A stretch of DNA of 64,000 bases from Actinoplanes aureus (GTDB lineage: Bacteria > Actinomycetota > Actinomycetes > Mycobacteriales > Micromonosporaceae): assembly GCF_015704865.1 (NCBI RefSeq), contig NZ_JADQTO010000012.1, positions 1 through 64,000 of the forward strand, read 5' to 3'. The translations under genes were made by a program, and so were the position numbers. The notes beneath the pieces were generated by a model that saw nothing but the letters and a program-made list of their open reading frames with translations, was not told the origin of the DNA and searched no databases. Of this stretch, positions 16,501-24,464 are shown piece after piece; within the stretch, counting starts at the first letter, position 1; the number at the start of each line of letters is the position of its first letter.

Positions 16501-17287
16501 CCGCCCGGAGGGTGAGCACCACGGTCACCGCCGTGGCGGCGGCGAGCAGCAGGTCGACGAACTCCCGGGCCGGCACCGGCCCGCGCTGGTACACCTCCTC
16601 GAACTGGTCGACCACCAGCAGGACCGGTCCCGTGCCGTGGACCGCCTCGGCGACCGCCGCGGCTCCCTGATCGATCAGCCGCAGCTCGAGGGCGGCCGGG
16701 TCGGCGCCGGTCAGCCGGGCCAGCGCCGCCGCCATCGCGGCCTCCGGCGTCGGCCCGCTCGCCGGGCGCAGCACGGCGACCGCCCAGCCGCTGGACCGCA
16801 GCCGCGGCACCGCGCCGGCCAGCACCAGCGACGACTTCCCGCTGCCGGACGGGCCGGCCACCGCGACCACGGCGTTGCGTTCCACCGCGTCCACCAGCCG
16901 GTCGGTGAGTTCCTCCCGGCCGAAGAAGAGTGCGGCGTCGGTCTCCTCGAAGGCGCGCAACCCGCGGTACGGGCACGGCAGCCGGGCCGGCTCGGCGCGC
17001 CGGTCGTGGCGCCGCAGGGCGGTGTGCACCTCCAGCAGCACGCCGTGCCGGCGCCGCCACCGGTCCAGTGTGGCCGGGTCGTCGCCGGCGCAGGCCCGCA
17101 CCAGCGGTTCGACGAGCCGGCTCCAGTCCGGCGGCCGGCTGACGTTGCCGGAGAGGATCTCGTACAGCTGGGACCGGCTGTAGCCGAGGCGGTGGGCCAG
17201 GGCGGCACGCTTCACGCCGGAGCTCTCCTGGAGGCGCCGCAGGTCGGCGCAGAACTCGGCGACCGGACTACTGGGCACGCCCGTCAC
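13598..17287 (-). CDS. HTH - STAND NTPase - transmembrane - 14 WD40 repeats
   Basis: This is a 1229-codon signalling protein. Residues 8-50 are a Cro/C1-type HTH (VKRAALAHRLGYSRSQLYEIL). CPYRGLRAFEETDAALFFGRE (about 105-124) opens the nSTAND1 NTPase. Walker A is GPSGSGKS (145-152) and Walker B is VLLVVDQFEEVY. One hydrophobic helix follows (LRALVAGLVVLLVLAGGLGV). Fourteen WD40 repeats (about 600-1205) each end in a variant of RLWDV, enough for two seven-bladed propellers. STAND proteins sense a ligand through such repeats and oligomerise. It is divergent from the astacin gene, which suggests a link, and lies 15 bp upstream of the acetyltransferase gene. It starts at GTG 17287. Confidence 0.92.
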   Translation of the reverse strand: MTGVPSSPVAEFCADLRRLQESSGVKRAALAHRLGYSRSQLYEILSGNVSRPPDWSRLVEPLVRACAGDDPATLDRWRRRHGVLLEVHTALRRHDRRAEPARLPCPYRGLRAFEETDAALFFGREELTDRLVDAVERNAVVAVAGPSGSGKSSLVLAGAVPRLRSSGWAVAVLRPASGPTPEAAMAAALARLTGADPAALELRLIDQGAAAVAEAVHGTGPVLLVVDQFEEVYQRGPVPAREFVDLLLAAATAVTVVLTLRADFLSRALEHPALSAAIQDSMIVTGRMTRDQLRRAIEGPLPTGIRYEAGLVDRILADAGDDPGHLALLEFSLTVLWERRTGDLLTHMAYQALGGVAGALTRYADDVCRPATTTTPELIRLFRQLVRPDGGQQPTRRVARRTELGETLWPVAQRLATTRLIVIGRDDAGVETAELAHEALVTGWERLRGWVEADRDFRIWQERLRTAMEQHRLSGEDTGTLLRGAPLAEAQRWLRERATDVGAQERAFIEAGARWHGRVVRGLRALVAGLVVLLVLAGGLGVAGAVQRRDLARQERLATSRALAAQADATVNERPIESILLSLQAAAEADTAEARGGVLRHFLAHANTVTLLAGHADRVAGVAFGAGGRLLASGSVDGSVRLWDVGARRESAILTAHTDRVYGLAFSPDGRVLASAGDDRVVRLWDVAARRQIAVLAGHRDRARRVAFTSDGRSLASADVAGTVLIWDLATRRARHTLAGHTGWVRGVAFAPDGSRLATAGVDGTLRFWDPASGRQTARLGGQDGPLRAVTFAPDGATVAGAGDDGTVRLWEVPGGRPVAALAGHTDVVTSVTFAADGRRLLSAGQDGTVRVWDVAGRQEIARHRGHIDWISGVAFSPDGHTLATAGQDHTIRVWDTATSRSHIRLAGHTGPVTAVAYRPDGRALATASEDGTLRFWDPGGGPETARLTGHTGGVSAVAFSPDGTIAATAGADRTVRLWDVPARRQIASLSGHTDVARGAAFSPDGRILATTGHDRTVRLWDVAGRRELAALTGHTGWVSAVAFSHDGALLATGSDDRTVRLWDVAGRRELAALTGHSGWVSALAFVAGDRTLVSAGQDATIRVWDLTNRRARSILTGHTGWIWSIAASRDGRTIASGADDETIRLWDIDARRELATVTEHHGWVSGLAFSPDGRKVASASADHVARLWDVDAASSRRRLCALAGRELTAQEWADFLPGRPYRRACWRQ

Positions 17288-17521
17288 ATCGGACGAGCCT
17301 ATGCCCGTGCCGCCGCGGCGATCGGCGGGTTGACGGGCATGTGACAGCGCCGGACGACTCCGGCCGGCTGTCCGGAGTTGTCCGGTGCGACGCCGCCCAC
17401 CGGGGCGCCGGCCTGCGGCGACGGCGGCGGTTCCGGACCCGGTCCGGTCTTCGCGACACGACCGGTGTCAGCGGTTGGACTGGCGTTGACAACGGAGACC
17501 GCACCGGGGGAGGAGACCGCG

Positions 17522-18943
17522 ATGGGACTCGCGCGGACCGGAGCACGCTGGCGCTGGGTGAACGGCGTCATCCCGTACACGATCAATGAGGAGGACTTCC
17601 CGCCGGGCAGCAGCCCGGAACGGACGGCCATCGACGCGGCCGTCACCGAATGGAACACCCGGACCACGATCACGCTCCGGCCGCGGCAGCGCGAGGCGAA
17701 CTACATCGAGTTCGTCCGCGCCGACGAGGCCGGAGCCTGCAGCAGCCACGTCGGGCGACGGCAGTTCCCGGGTGCGCAGCAGATCCCGTGCAATCCGGCG
17801 GGCGGCGCGCTGGTGCACGAGATCGGCCACGCGGCCGGGCTGTTCCACGAACACCAGCGGGAGGATCGCAACGCCTTCGTCACGGTGTTCGTGCAGAACG
17901 CCCGCTCGGACAAGCAGGGCAACTTCCCGCGGCACGTCGACGACGGCGACGACATCGGAGCGTACGACTACGGGTCCGTCATGCACTACAACTCGCGGGC
18001 CTTCGCGGTGGACTGGCGGCAGGCGCACGCGTTGCCGGACAAGACCAGCCGGGCGGCGCCGGCGCTCGCCTCGACCGGCCGGGAACTGCACATGGTGCAC
18101 CTCGGCGAGTCGTCCAACACGTTGTGGCACTCCTGGACCCCGGACGGCATGTCCTGGACCGACGACGAGGCGATCCCCGACCAGAGCAGCAAGGCGGCGC
18201 CCGCCCTGGCCGTCCTCAACGGCGACCTGCACATGGTGCACCTCGGCAACAGCTCCAACGACATCTGGTACTCGGTGTCGAGGGACCTGCGGGAGTGGGA
18301 GAAGAACGTCCGGGTCGAGGACCAGAAGAGCAAGGCCACTCCGGCGCTCGCGGCGTTCAACGGTGAACTGCACATGGTCCACCTGGGTGACAGCTCGAAC
18401 GACCTGTGGCACTCGTGGACCCGGGACGGCCGGTCCTGGGAGGAACGCCGGATCCCCGACCAGAAGAGCAAGGCCACTCCGGCGCTGGCCGCGTACGGCG
18501 GACGCCTGCACCTGGTGCACCTGGGTGACAGCTCGAACGACCTGTGGCACTCGTCGACCCGCGACGGCCGTACCTGGACGGCGAACCGGCGGATCAAGGA
18601 TCAGCGCAGCCAGGCGCCGCCCGGCATGTGCGAGTTCGGTGGCCTGCTGCACCTGGCCCATGTCGGAGAGTCGTCGGCCACGATCTGGCACTCCACCTAC
18701 GACGGCACCGACTGGCGGCCCAACGACCGCGACGACAACAACGAGAGCCGCCGCACGCCGGCGCTCGCGGTCCTCGACGGCGCGCTGCACTCGGTGCACC
18801 GCGGCAAGAGCAGTTCGCGGCTGTGGCACACGACGCGCGACACCGGCCTGCGCGTCATCGTCTTCCCGCCCGGCGTGCCGAACGGCGGAAACGGCCACCT
18901 GAGCGCCGGGGACATCGCCACCATCCGGCGGCTGTACCCGTGA
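17522..18943 (+). CDS. Astacin-type metalloprotease split by a propeller-like repeat array
   Basis: This is a 473-aa protein. Residues 1-160 are the N-terminal part of an M12A astacin catalytic domain: RWVNGVIPYTI, the zinc site HEIGHAAGLFH (99-109) followed by EHQRED, and the Met-turn SVMHY (152-156). Six repeats of about 45 residues follow (about 170-440), each with a core like PALA..G.LHMVHLG.SSN.LWHS and resembling propeller blades. The final LSAGDIATIRRLYP is the normal C-terminal element of astacins, so the repeats are inserted inside the protease. ATG 17522 has GGGGGAGGAG at the right distance. No signal peptide or propeptide is present, unlike usual secreted astacins. Confidence 0.85.
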   Translation: MGLARTGARWRWVNGVIPYTINEEDFPPGSSPERTAIDAAVTEWNTRTTITLRPRQREANYIEFVRADEAGACSSHVGRRQFPGAQQIPCNPAGGALVHEIGHAAGLFHEHQREDRNAFVTVFVQNARSDKQGNFPRHVDDGDDIGAYDYGSVMHYNSRAFAVDWRQAHALPDKTSRAAPALASTGRELHMVHLGESSNTLWHSWTPDGMSWTDDEAIPDQSSKAAPALAVLNGDLHMVHLGNSSNDIWYSVSRDLREWEKNVRVEDQKSKATPALAAFNGELHMVHLGDSSNDLWHSWTRDGRSWEERRIPDQKSKATPALAAYGGRLHLVHLGDSSNDLWHSSTRDGRTWTANRRIKDQRSQAPPGMCEFGGLLHLAHVGESSATIWHSTYDGTDWRPNDRDDNNESRRTPALAVLDGALHSVHRGKSSSRLWHTTRDTGLRVIVFPPGVPNGGNGHLSAGDIATIRRLYP

Positions 18944-18954
18944 GGAGGAGAGTC

Positions 18955-19203
18955 ATGTCCGGTACCCGAGGGCTGCGAGCACGATTCTGGGCCGAGGCGG
19001 TGCTCGCGGGTCTGACCGCCCTGCTCACCCTGATCACCCTCGTCTCGCGGGAGTGGATCGAGATCCTCTTCGGGGTCTCGCCGGACGGCGGTGACGGGTC
19101 GCTGGAGTGGGCCCTCGTCGTCCTGCTGGGCCTGGCGACCGTCACGTTCGCGCTGCTGGCGCGGGCGGAGTGGCGGCGGGCCACGGTGTACGCCGCGAGG
19201 TGA
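18955..19203 (+). CDS. Two-helix membrane protein, unknown
   Basis: This 82-aa protein has hydrophobic segments at about residues 12-33 (FWAEAVLAGLTALLTLITLV) and 50-70 (LEWALVVLLGLATVTFALLA), with basic residues at both ends. GAGGAG precedes ATG 18955, which lies 11 bp after the astacin gene. It is co-transcribed and could tether or regulate the protease at the membrane. No family is recognised. Confidence 0.65.
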   Translation: MSGTRGLRARFWAEAVLAGLTALLTLITLVSREWIEILFGVSPDGGDGSLEWALVVLLGLATVTFALLARAEWRRATVYAAR

Positions 19204-19209
19204 CCAGCC

Positions 19210-20169
19210 ATGTCCGACTATCGGGTCCTCCCGGTCGAGCCCTCCTTGCGAGGGCCGTCCGGGGAGGGCCACCAGATCCAGCTCGACGGCATCGTCGAGC
19301 GGGTGACGCTGTTCCACGGCCGGGCGGACGAGGAGTTCGACTGGCACGTGTATCTGCGGCTTCCGAACGCCACCGCCGACCGGCTGCAGCGTTTCCTGCG
19401 GCAGAACGGCATACGGGTGGCCGCGGAGCACGTCGCCCGGCCGTACTGCGAGCTGATGCTCGTCGACGACCGGCACAAGCGGGGCATCACCTGGCCGCCG
19501 TGGCAGGCGTCGTGGCAGTGGCGGTACGACTCGGCCGACCTGACCGCGGCGCTGCGCCTGTCGGGCGGCGACCACCCGGCCTACGATCTGGGCCGCCCGG
19601 TGGCGAACGAGCCCGGTGAGAACCGCGATCTGTCGACGGCCTCGCGCCTGGCCCGGGATCGGGGCCGGATCGCCATGCAGGGCCTGCTGGTCCTGGATAC
19701 CGCGCACGACACCCTGGAGATCCACCCGCCGGACAGCTTGGCCTTCGCCATGGACACCGACGGGCGTACGCTCTCCGCCCGCCCGGGTGAGGCCGGCTGG
19801 CCGGACCGGACCGTCCGCTGGCGGGTGGCCTGGTTCGCCAACTCGGGCCGGCACCGGGTGAGCGCCGAAACACCGCTCCAGCAGCAGCGCACGACCGCCT
19901 GGTACCTGGACCCGCCGACTCCGGCGCCCACCCTGCCGCACCTGGACGTCTCCACCGAGGCGGTGCGGCTGTGGGACAGCAAAGCCGGCGAGTGGTACGA
20001 CCGCCGCGGAGTCGCCGAGCTGGAGGCGGCACGTTTCGCCGCCGACCCGCGGGACGGGCAGCGTCGCCTGCTGGTCAGCGCGACCATGCAGGTGCCCGGC
20101 AACCGGGGCGGGCTGGTGGTGCGGGACTACCTGATACGCCGGCGCCCGCCGGTGGTGAAGCCGATCTGA
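19210..20169 (+). CDS. Protein of unknown function (EIHP motif)
   Basis: This 319-aa soluble protein is not assigned to a named family. The N-terminal third is beta-rich (DWHVYLRLPNATADRL, YCELMLVDDRHKRGITW). A central stretch, GLLVLDTAHDTLEIHPPDSLAF, resembles the D..H..EIHP motif seen in assorted bacterial hypothetical proteins. The C-terminal half has RWRVAWFANSGRHRV and ATMQVPGNRGGLVVRDYLI. No signal peptide or membrane segment is seen. It is the third gene of the astacin cassette, 6 bp after the small membrane protein, and is followed by a terminator. Confidence 0.6.
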   Translation: MSDYRVLPVEPSLRGPSGEGHQIQLDGIVERVTLFHGRADEEFDWHVYLRLPNATADRLQRFLRQNGIRVAAEHVARPYCELMLVDDRHKRGITWPPWQASWQWRYDSADLTAALRLSGGDHPAYDLGRPVANEPGENRDLSTASRLARDRGRIAMQGLLVLDTAHDTLEIHPPDSLAFAMDTDGRTLSARPGEAGWPDRTVRWRVAWFANSGRHRVSAETPLQQQRTTAWYLDPPTPAPTLPHLDVSTEAVRLWDSKAGEWYDRRGVAELEAARFAADPRDGQRRLLVSATMQVPGNRGGLVVRDYLIRRRPPVVKPI

Positions 20170-20170
20170 C

Positions 20171-20196
20171 GCGGAGGGCGTGGACACGCCCTCCGC
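20171..20196. terminator. Terminator after the astacin cassette
   Basis: Perfect 12-bp arms (GCGGAGGGCGTG and its complement) around GA start two bases after the stop at 20169. It separates the astacin cassette from the rhamnose operon promoter. Confidence 0.75.
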
Positions 20197-20208
20197 GGTC
20201 GGCGGGCC

Positions 20209-20238
20209 TTGACCGGGGCTCGGACGCGCGCGTAATGT
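20209..20238 (+). promoter_or_regulatory. Sigma-70-type promoter of the rha-lut operon
   Basis: TTGACC (20209-20214) and TAATGT (20233-20238) are 18 bp apart. The predicted transcription start falls at or just before the operator at 20250, so a bound repressor would block initiation. The first start codon is at 20317. Confidence 0.65.
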
Positions 20239-20249
20239 GTCGGTAACTC

Positions 20250-20261
20250 TGAAACGTTTCA
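20250..20261. promoter_or_regulatory. Perfect LacI-family operator TGAAACGTTTCA
   Basis: A 12-bp perfect palindrome lies 12 bp downstream of the -10 box and 56 bp before rhaD. It is of the CG-centred LacI/GalR type and nearly identical to the site in front of the LacI gene at 3172. Confidence 0.8.
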
Positions 20262-20316
20262 CCAGCGCTTCCGAGCAACCCGGAGACCACCGCCGCCCCG
20301 GCCTCGAAGGACCGTC

Positions 20317-22347
20317 ATGACGAACCCCGTAGTCACCGACCTCATCGCCCGCTCCAACCGCCTCGGCGCGGACCCGCGCACCACGAACTACGCGGGCGGC
20401 AACACGTCCGCCAAGGGCACCGACACCGACCCGGTGACCGGCTCGCCGATCGACCTGCTCTGGGTCAAGGGCTCCGGCGGTGACCTCGGCACCCTCACCG
20501 AGGCCGGCCTGGCCGTGCTGCGCCTGGACCGGCTGCGCGCCCTGCCGAGCGTCTACCCGGGCCTGGAGCGCGAGGACGAGATGGTCGCCGCCTTCGACTA
20601 CTGCCTGCACGGCCGCGGCGGCGCCGCACCCAGCATCGACACCGCCATGCACGGCCTCGTCGACGTGCCGCACGTCGACCACCTGCACCCGGACGCCGGC
20701 ATCGCGATCGCGACCGCCGCCGACGGCCCGGCACTGACCAAGGAGATCTTCGGCGACCGGGTGCTCTGGGTCGACTGGCGCCGCCCCGGCTTCCAGCTCG
20801 GCCTCGACATCGCCGCCGTCCAGCAGGCGAACCCGCAGGCCATCGGCGTCATCCTGGGCGGGCACGGGATCACCGCGTGGGGAGCCACAAGCGCCGAGTG
20901 CGAGGCCAACTCCACCGAGATCATTCAAACGGCCGCGGCCTACCTGGCCGAGCACGGCCGCAGCGCGCCGTTCGGCGCGACCGTGGTCGGGGCACTTCCC
21001 GCAGGGGTACGCCGTGAGCGCGCCGCCGCGCTTTTCCCGGTGATCCGCGGCCTCGCCTCCACCGACCGTCCCCAGGTCGGCCACTACACCGACAGCGACG
21101 TGGTCCTCGACTTCGTCGGCAGCGAGCGCCTCGCCGAGCTGGCCGCCCTCGGCACCTCCTGCCCCGACCACTTCCTGCGCACCAAGGTCAAGCCGCTGGT
21201 CGTGGACACCGCACCGGACGCCCCGCTCGACGAGGTGGTCACCCGGCTCAAAGAGCTGCACGCCGAGTACCGGGATGACTACCGCGGCTACTACGAGCGG
21301 CACGCCACCCCGGACAGCCCGGCCATCCGCGGCGCCGACCCGGCGATCGTGCTGGTCCCCGGCGTGGGCATGTTCTCGTTCGGCGCCAACAAGCAGACCG
21401 CCCGCGTCGCCGGCGAGTTCTACGTCAACGCGATAAACGTGATGCACGGCGCCGAGTCGGTCTCCCGCTACGCGCCTATCGACGAGGCCGAGAAGTTCCG
21501 GATCGAGTACTGGGCCCTCGAGGAGGCCAAGCTCCAGCGCATGCCGAAGCCGAAGCCGCTGGCCACCCGGGTGGCGTTCGTGACCGGTGGCGGCTCCGGC
21601 ATCGGCCGGGCGATCGCGCTGCGGCTCGCCGCCGAGGGCGCCTGCGTCGTGGTCGCCGACCGGGACGCGGCCACCGCCGAGACCGTGGCCCGCGAGATCG
21701 GCGGGACCGACGCCGCGGTGAGCGTCACCGCGGACGTCACCGACGCGGCCGCGGTCGAGGCCGCGCTGCGCGAGGCGGTGCTCGCCTTCGGCGGGGTGGA
21801 CCTGGTCGTCAACAACGCCGGGCTGTCCATCTCCAAGCCGCTGCTGGAAACCACCGAGCAGGACTGGGACCTCCAGCACGACGTGATGGCCAAGGGCTCC
21901 TTCCTGGTCGCCAAGGCCGCCGCCCGGGTGCTCATCGGGCAGGGCATGGGCGGCGACATCGTCTACATCTCCAGCAAGAACTCGCTGTTCGCGGGACCCA
22001 ACAACGTCGCCTACGGCGCCGCGAAGGCGGACCAGGCCCACCAGGTCCGGCTCCTGGCCGCCGAATTGGGCGCGTACGGCGTACGCGTCAATGGCATCAA
22101 CCCGGACGGTGTCGTGCGCGGCTCGGGCATCTTCGCCGGCGGATGGGGCGCGCAGCGCGCCGCCGTGTACGGCGTGCCCGAGGAGCAGCTGGGCGAGTTC
22201 TACGCGCAGCGCACCCTGCTCAAGCGTGAGGTGCTGCCGGAGCACGTGGCGAACGCGGTCTTCGTGCTCACCGCGGGCGAGCTGTCGCACACCACCGGCC
22301 TGCACATTCCCGTCGACGCGGGTGTCGCCGCGGCGTTCCTGCGATGA
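20317..22347 (+). CDS. rhaD: Bifunctional rhamnulose-1-phosphate aldolase / lactaldehyde dehydrogenase
   Basis: This is a 676-aa fusion. Residues 1-410 are a class II aldolase (NYAGGNTSAKG, zinc ligands in PHVDHLHPDAGI and ILGGHGITAWG). Residues about 420-676 are a short-chain dehydrogenase (VAFVTGGGSGIGRAIAL, NNAGLS, YISSKNS, catalytic YGAAK). The aldolase splits L-rhamnulose-1-phosphate into dihydroxyacetone phosphate and L-lactaldehyde, and the dehydrogenase half oxidises the lactaldehyde to L-lactate. GAAGGA precedes the ATG. The stop overlaps the rhaB start (ATGA). Confidence 0.93.
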   Translation: MTNPVVTDLIARSNRLGADPRTTNYAGGNTSAKGTDTDPVTGSPIDLLWVKGSGGDLGTLTEAGLAVLRLDRLRALPSVYPGLEREDEMVAAFDYCLHGRGGAAPSIDTAMHGLVDVPHVDHLHPDAGIAIATAADGPALTKEIFGDRVLWVDWRRPGFQLGLDIAAVQQANPQAIGVILGGHGITAWGATSAECEANSTEIIQTAAAYLAEHGRSAPFGATVVGALPAGVRRERAAALFPVIRGLASTDRPQVGHYTDSDVVLDFVGSERLAELAALGTSCPDHFLRTKVKPLVVDTAPDAPLDEVVTRLKELHAEYRDDYRGYYERHATPDSPAIRGADPAIVLVPGVGMFSFGANKQTARVAGEFYVNAINVMHGAESVSRYAPIDEAEKFRIEYWALEEAKLQRMPKPKPLATRVAFVTGGGSGIGRAIALRLAAEGACVVVADRDAATAETVAREIGGTDAAVSVTADVTDAAAVEAALREAVLAFGGVDLVVNNAGLSISKPLLETTEQDWDLQHDVMAKGSFLVAKAAARVLIGQGMGGDIVYISSKNSLFAGPNNVAYGAAKADQAHQVRLLAAELGAYGVRVNGINPDGVVRGSGIFAGGWGAQRAAVYGVPEEQLGEFYAQRTLLKREVLPEHVANAVFVLTAGELSHTTGLHIPVDAGVAAAFLR

Positions 22348-23723
22348 GCGAGGCGTTCGCGGCCGTTGACCTCGGCGCGTCCAGCGGGCGCGTCGTGGTC
22401 GGCCGGTTCGGCGACGGCGGGTTCGACCTGGACGTGGTGCACCGGTTCCCGAACGAGCCGGTACGCGTCGGCGGGACGCTGCATTGGGACATCCTGTCGC
22501 TGCACCGCGGCATGCTCGACGGGCTGCGCGCGGCCGGGCCGGTGAGCAGCATCGGCATCGACTCATGGGCGGTCGACTACGGGCTGATCGACGCGAGCGG
22601 GGCGCTGCTCGGCAACCCGGTCCACTATCGGGACTCGCGTACCGACGGGATCGCTGCCCGGGTCGGCGACCTCTATCCGGTCAACGGGCTGCAGACGCTG
22701 CCGTTCAACACCGTCTACCAGTTGGTCGCCGCCTCCCGGACCCCGCAGTACCAGGTGGCACGTCACCTGCTGCTCATCCCGGACCTGCTCGCCTACTGGC
22801 TGACCGGGGAGATCGGGGCGGAGTACACCAACGCGTCGACGACCGGACTGCTCGACGTGCGTACCCGGGATTGGTCTTCGGAATTGGTCGCCGACCTCGG
22901 GTTGCGTGCCGAGCTGTTGCCGCCGGTGCGGCACCCCGGTGAGCGGATCGGGCTCTACGACGGGACACCCGTGGTGGCGGTGGGCTCGCACGACACGGCG
23001 TCCGCGATCGTGGGGGTGCCGGCGAGCGGCGGCGACTTCGCGTACATCTCGTGCGGCACCTGGTCGCTGGTCGGCCTGGAGCTGGACCAGCCGGTGCTGA
23101 GCGACGCGTCGCGGCAGGCGAATTTCACCAACGAGGGTGGCGTCGACGGAACGATCCGCTACCTGCGCAACGTCATGGGGCTGTGGCCGTTGCAGGAGTG
23201 CCTGCGCGAGTGGGGTTCGCCGGATCTGCCGTCGCTGCTGTCCGCGGCGGCGTCCGAGCCGGGCCTCGCCCACGTCGTGGATCTCGACGACCCGGTCTTC
23301 CTGCCCCCGGGAGACATGGACGGCCGGCTGCGCAAGATGGCGGGCCTTCCGGCCGGCGCCGGGCCCGCCGTCGTGACGCGCTGCGTCCTGGACAGCCTGG
23401 CGCTCGCCCAACGGCGTGCGGTGCGCCAGGCGCAAGAGCTCGCCGGCCGAGAGGTCAGCGTGGTGCACCTGGTCGGCGGCGGAGCGCTCAACGAGCTGCT
23501 CTGCCAGCTCACCGCGGATGCCTGCGGCCTGACCGTGCTGGCCGGCCCGGTGGAGGCGACCGCGCTCGGCAACCTGCTGGTACAGGCGCGTGCCGCGGGC
23601 GTGGTCGAGGGCGGACTGGATGCGCTGCGGTCGCTGGTGCGCCACACTCAACGGATCGTGCGCTACGAGCCGCGCGGCGACGACGGCCCCTGGCAGGCCG
23701 CGGCCGCGCGGGCAGGAAGGTGA
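22344..23723 (+). CDS. rhaB: Rhamnulokinase
   Basis: This 459-aa FGGY sugar kinase has VDLGASSGRVVVGRF (phosphate 1), GIDSWAVDYGLID, SHDTASAIVGVP, the late ISCGTWSLVGLEL and LVGGGALNELLCQLTADACG (adenosine site). It phosphorylates L-rhamnulose with ATP to supply RhaD. It is translated by overlap with rhaD and followed 3 bp later by lutA. The rhamnose isomerase and a rhamnose transporter are not in this window. Confidence 0.92.
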   Translation: MSEAFAAVDLGASSGRVVVGRFGDGGFDLDVVHRFPNEPVRVGGTLHWDILSLHRGMLDGLRAAGPVSSIGIDSWAVDYGLIDASGALLGNPVHYRDSRTDGIAARVGDLYPVNGLQTLPFNTVYQLVAASRTPQYQVARHLLLIPDLLAYWLTGEIGAEYTNASTTGLLDVRTRDWSSELVADLGLRAELLPPVRHPGERIGLYDGTPVVAVGSHDTASAIVGVPASGGDFAYISCGTWSLVGLELDQPVLSDASRQANFTNEGGVDGTIRYLRNVMGLWPLQECLREWGSPDLPSLLSAAASEPGLAHVVDLDDPVFLPPGDMDGRLRKMAGLPAGAGPAVVTRCVLDSLALAQRRAVRQAQELAGREVSVVHLVGGGALNELLCQLTADACGLTVLAGPVEATALGNLLVQARAAGVVEGGLDALRSLVRHTQRIVRYEPRGDDGPWQAAAARAGR

Positions 23724-23726
23724 CCC

Positions 23727-24464
23727 GTGCGGATCGCGCTCTTCGCCACCTGTCTGGCCGACACCCTCTTCCCGGAGGCGGCCAAGGCGACCGTGCTGCT
23801 GCTGGAGCGGCTCGGGCACGAGGTGGTCTTCCCGTCCCAGCAGACCTGCTGCGGGCAGATGCACATCAACACCGGATATCAGGCCGCCGCGTTACCGCTG
23901 GTCAAACGGTACGCCTCGGTGTTCGACCCGTATGACGTGATCGTCGCGCCGTCCGGGTCGTGCGTCGGATCGATCCGGCACCAGCACGCCATGGTGGCCG
24001 CCTCCTACGGCGACGCGGGTCTCGCGTCCCGCGCCGCCGACGTGGCGTCACGCACCTACGAGCTGTCCGAGCTGCTCATCGACGTGCTGAAGGTGGAGGA
24101 CGTGGGGGCGTACTACCCGCATCGGGTCACCTACCACCCGACCTGCCACAGCCTGCGGATGACCCGGGTCGGTGACAAGCCGCTGCGACTGCTGCGGCAG
24201 GTCCGCGGGCTGGACCTGGTGGAGCTGCCGGCCGCCGAGCAGTGCTGCGGGTTCGGCGGCACCTTCGCGATCAAGAACGCGGAGACCTCCACCGCCATGC
24301 TGGCCGACAAGATGACCAACATCGTGTCCACCGGCGCGGACGTCTGCACGGCCGGCGACGCCTCCTGCCTGATGCACATCGGCGGCGGGCTGTCCCGGCT
24401 GCGTACCGGGGTGCGCACCGTGCACCTCGCCGAGATCCTGGCCGCTACGGAGTTCATCTCGTGA
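23727..24464 (+). CDS. lutA: L-lactate utilisation Fe-S protein LutA
   Basis: This 245-aa protein has two cysteine-rich (CCG) domains: QTCCGQMHINTGY and VAPSGSCVGSIRHQH, then TYHPTCHSLRMTR and EQCCGFGGTFAIKN. These ligate Fe-S clusters and pass electrons in the LutABC L-lactate dehydrogenase complex. It starts at GTG 23727. The stop overlaps the GTG of lutB. Its place directly after rhaB makes sense because RhaD produces L-lactate. Confidence 0.92.
   Translation: MRIALFATCLADTLFPEAAKATVLLLERLGHEVVFPSQQTCCGQMHINTGYQAAALPLVKRYASVFDPYDVIVAPSGSCVGSIRHQHAMVAASYGDAGLASRAADVASRTYELSELLIDVLKVEDVGAYYPHRVTYHPTCHSLRMTRVGDKPLRLLRQVRGLDLVELPAAEQCCGFGGTFAIKNAETSTAMLADKMTNIVSTGADVCTAGDASCLMHIGGGLSRLRTGVRTVHLAEILAATEFIS

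Noticed and set aside
14618..17344. 908-codon open frame on the + strand opposite the STAND-WD40 gene
   Set aside because: It is the mirror of a high-GC coding strand: it lacks domain motifs, and is rich in Arg, Pro, Gly and Gln. The minus strand has 14 clear WD40 repeats.
18697..22566. 1289-codon open frame on the minus strand opposite the astacin cassette and rhaD
   Set aside because: No recognisable motif, extreme composition, and it spans several real genes and a terminator on the other strand.
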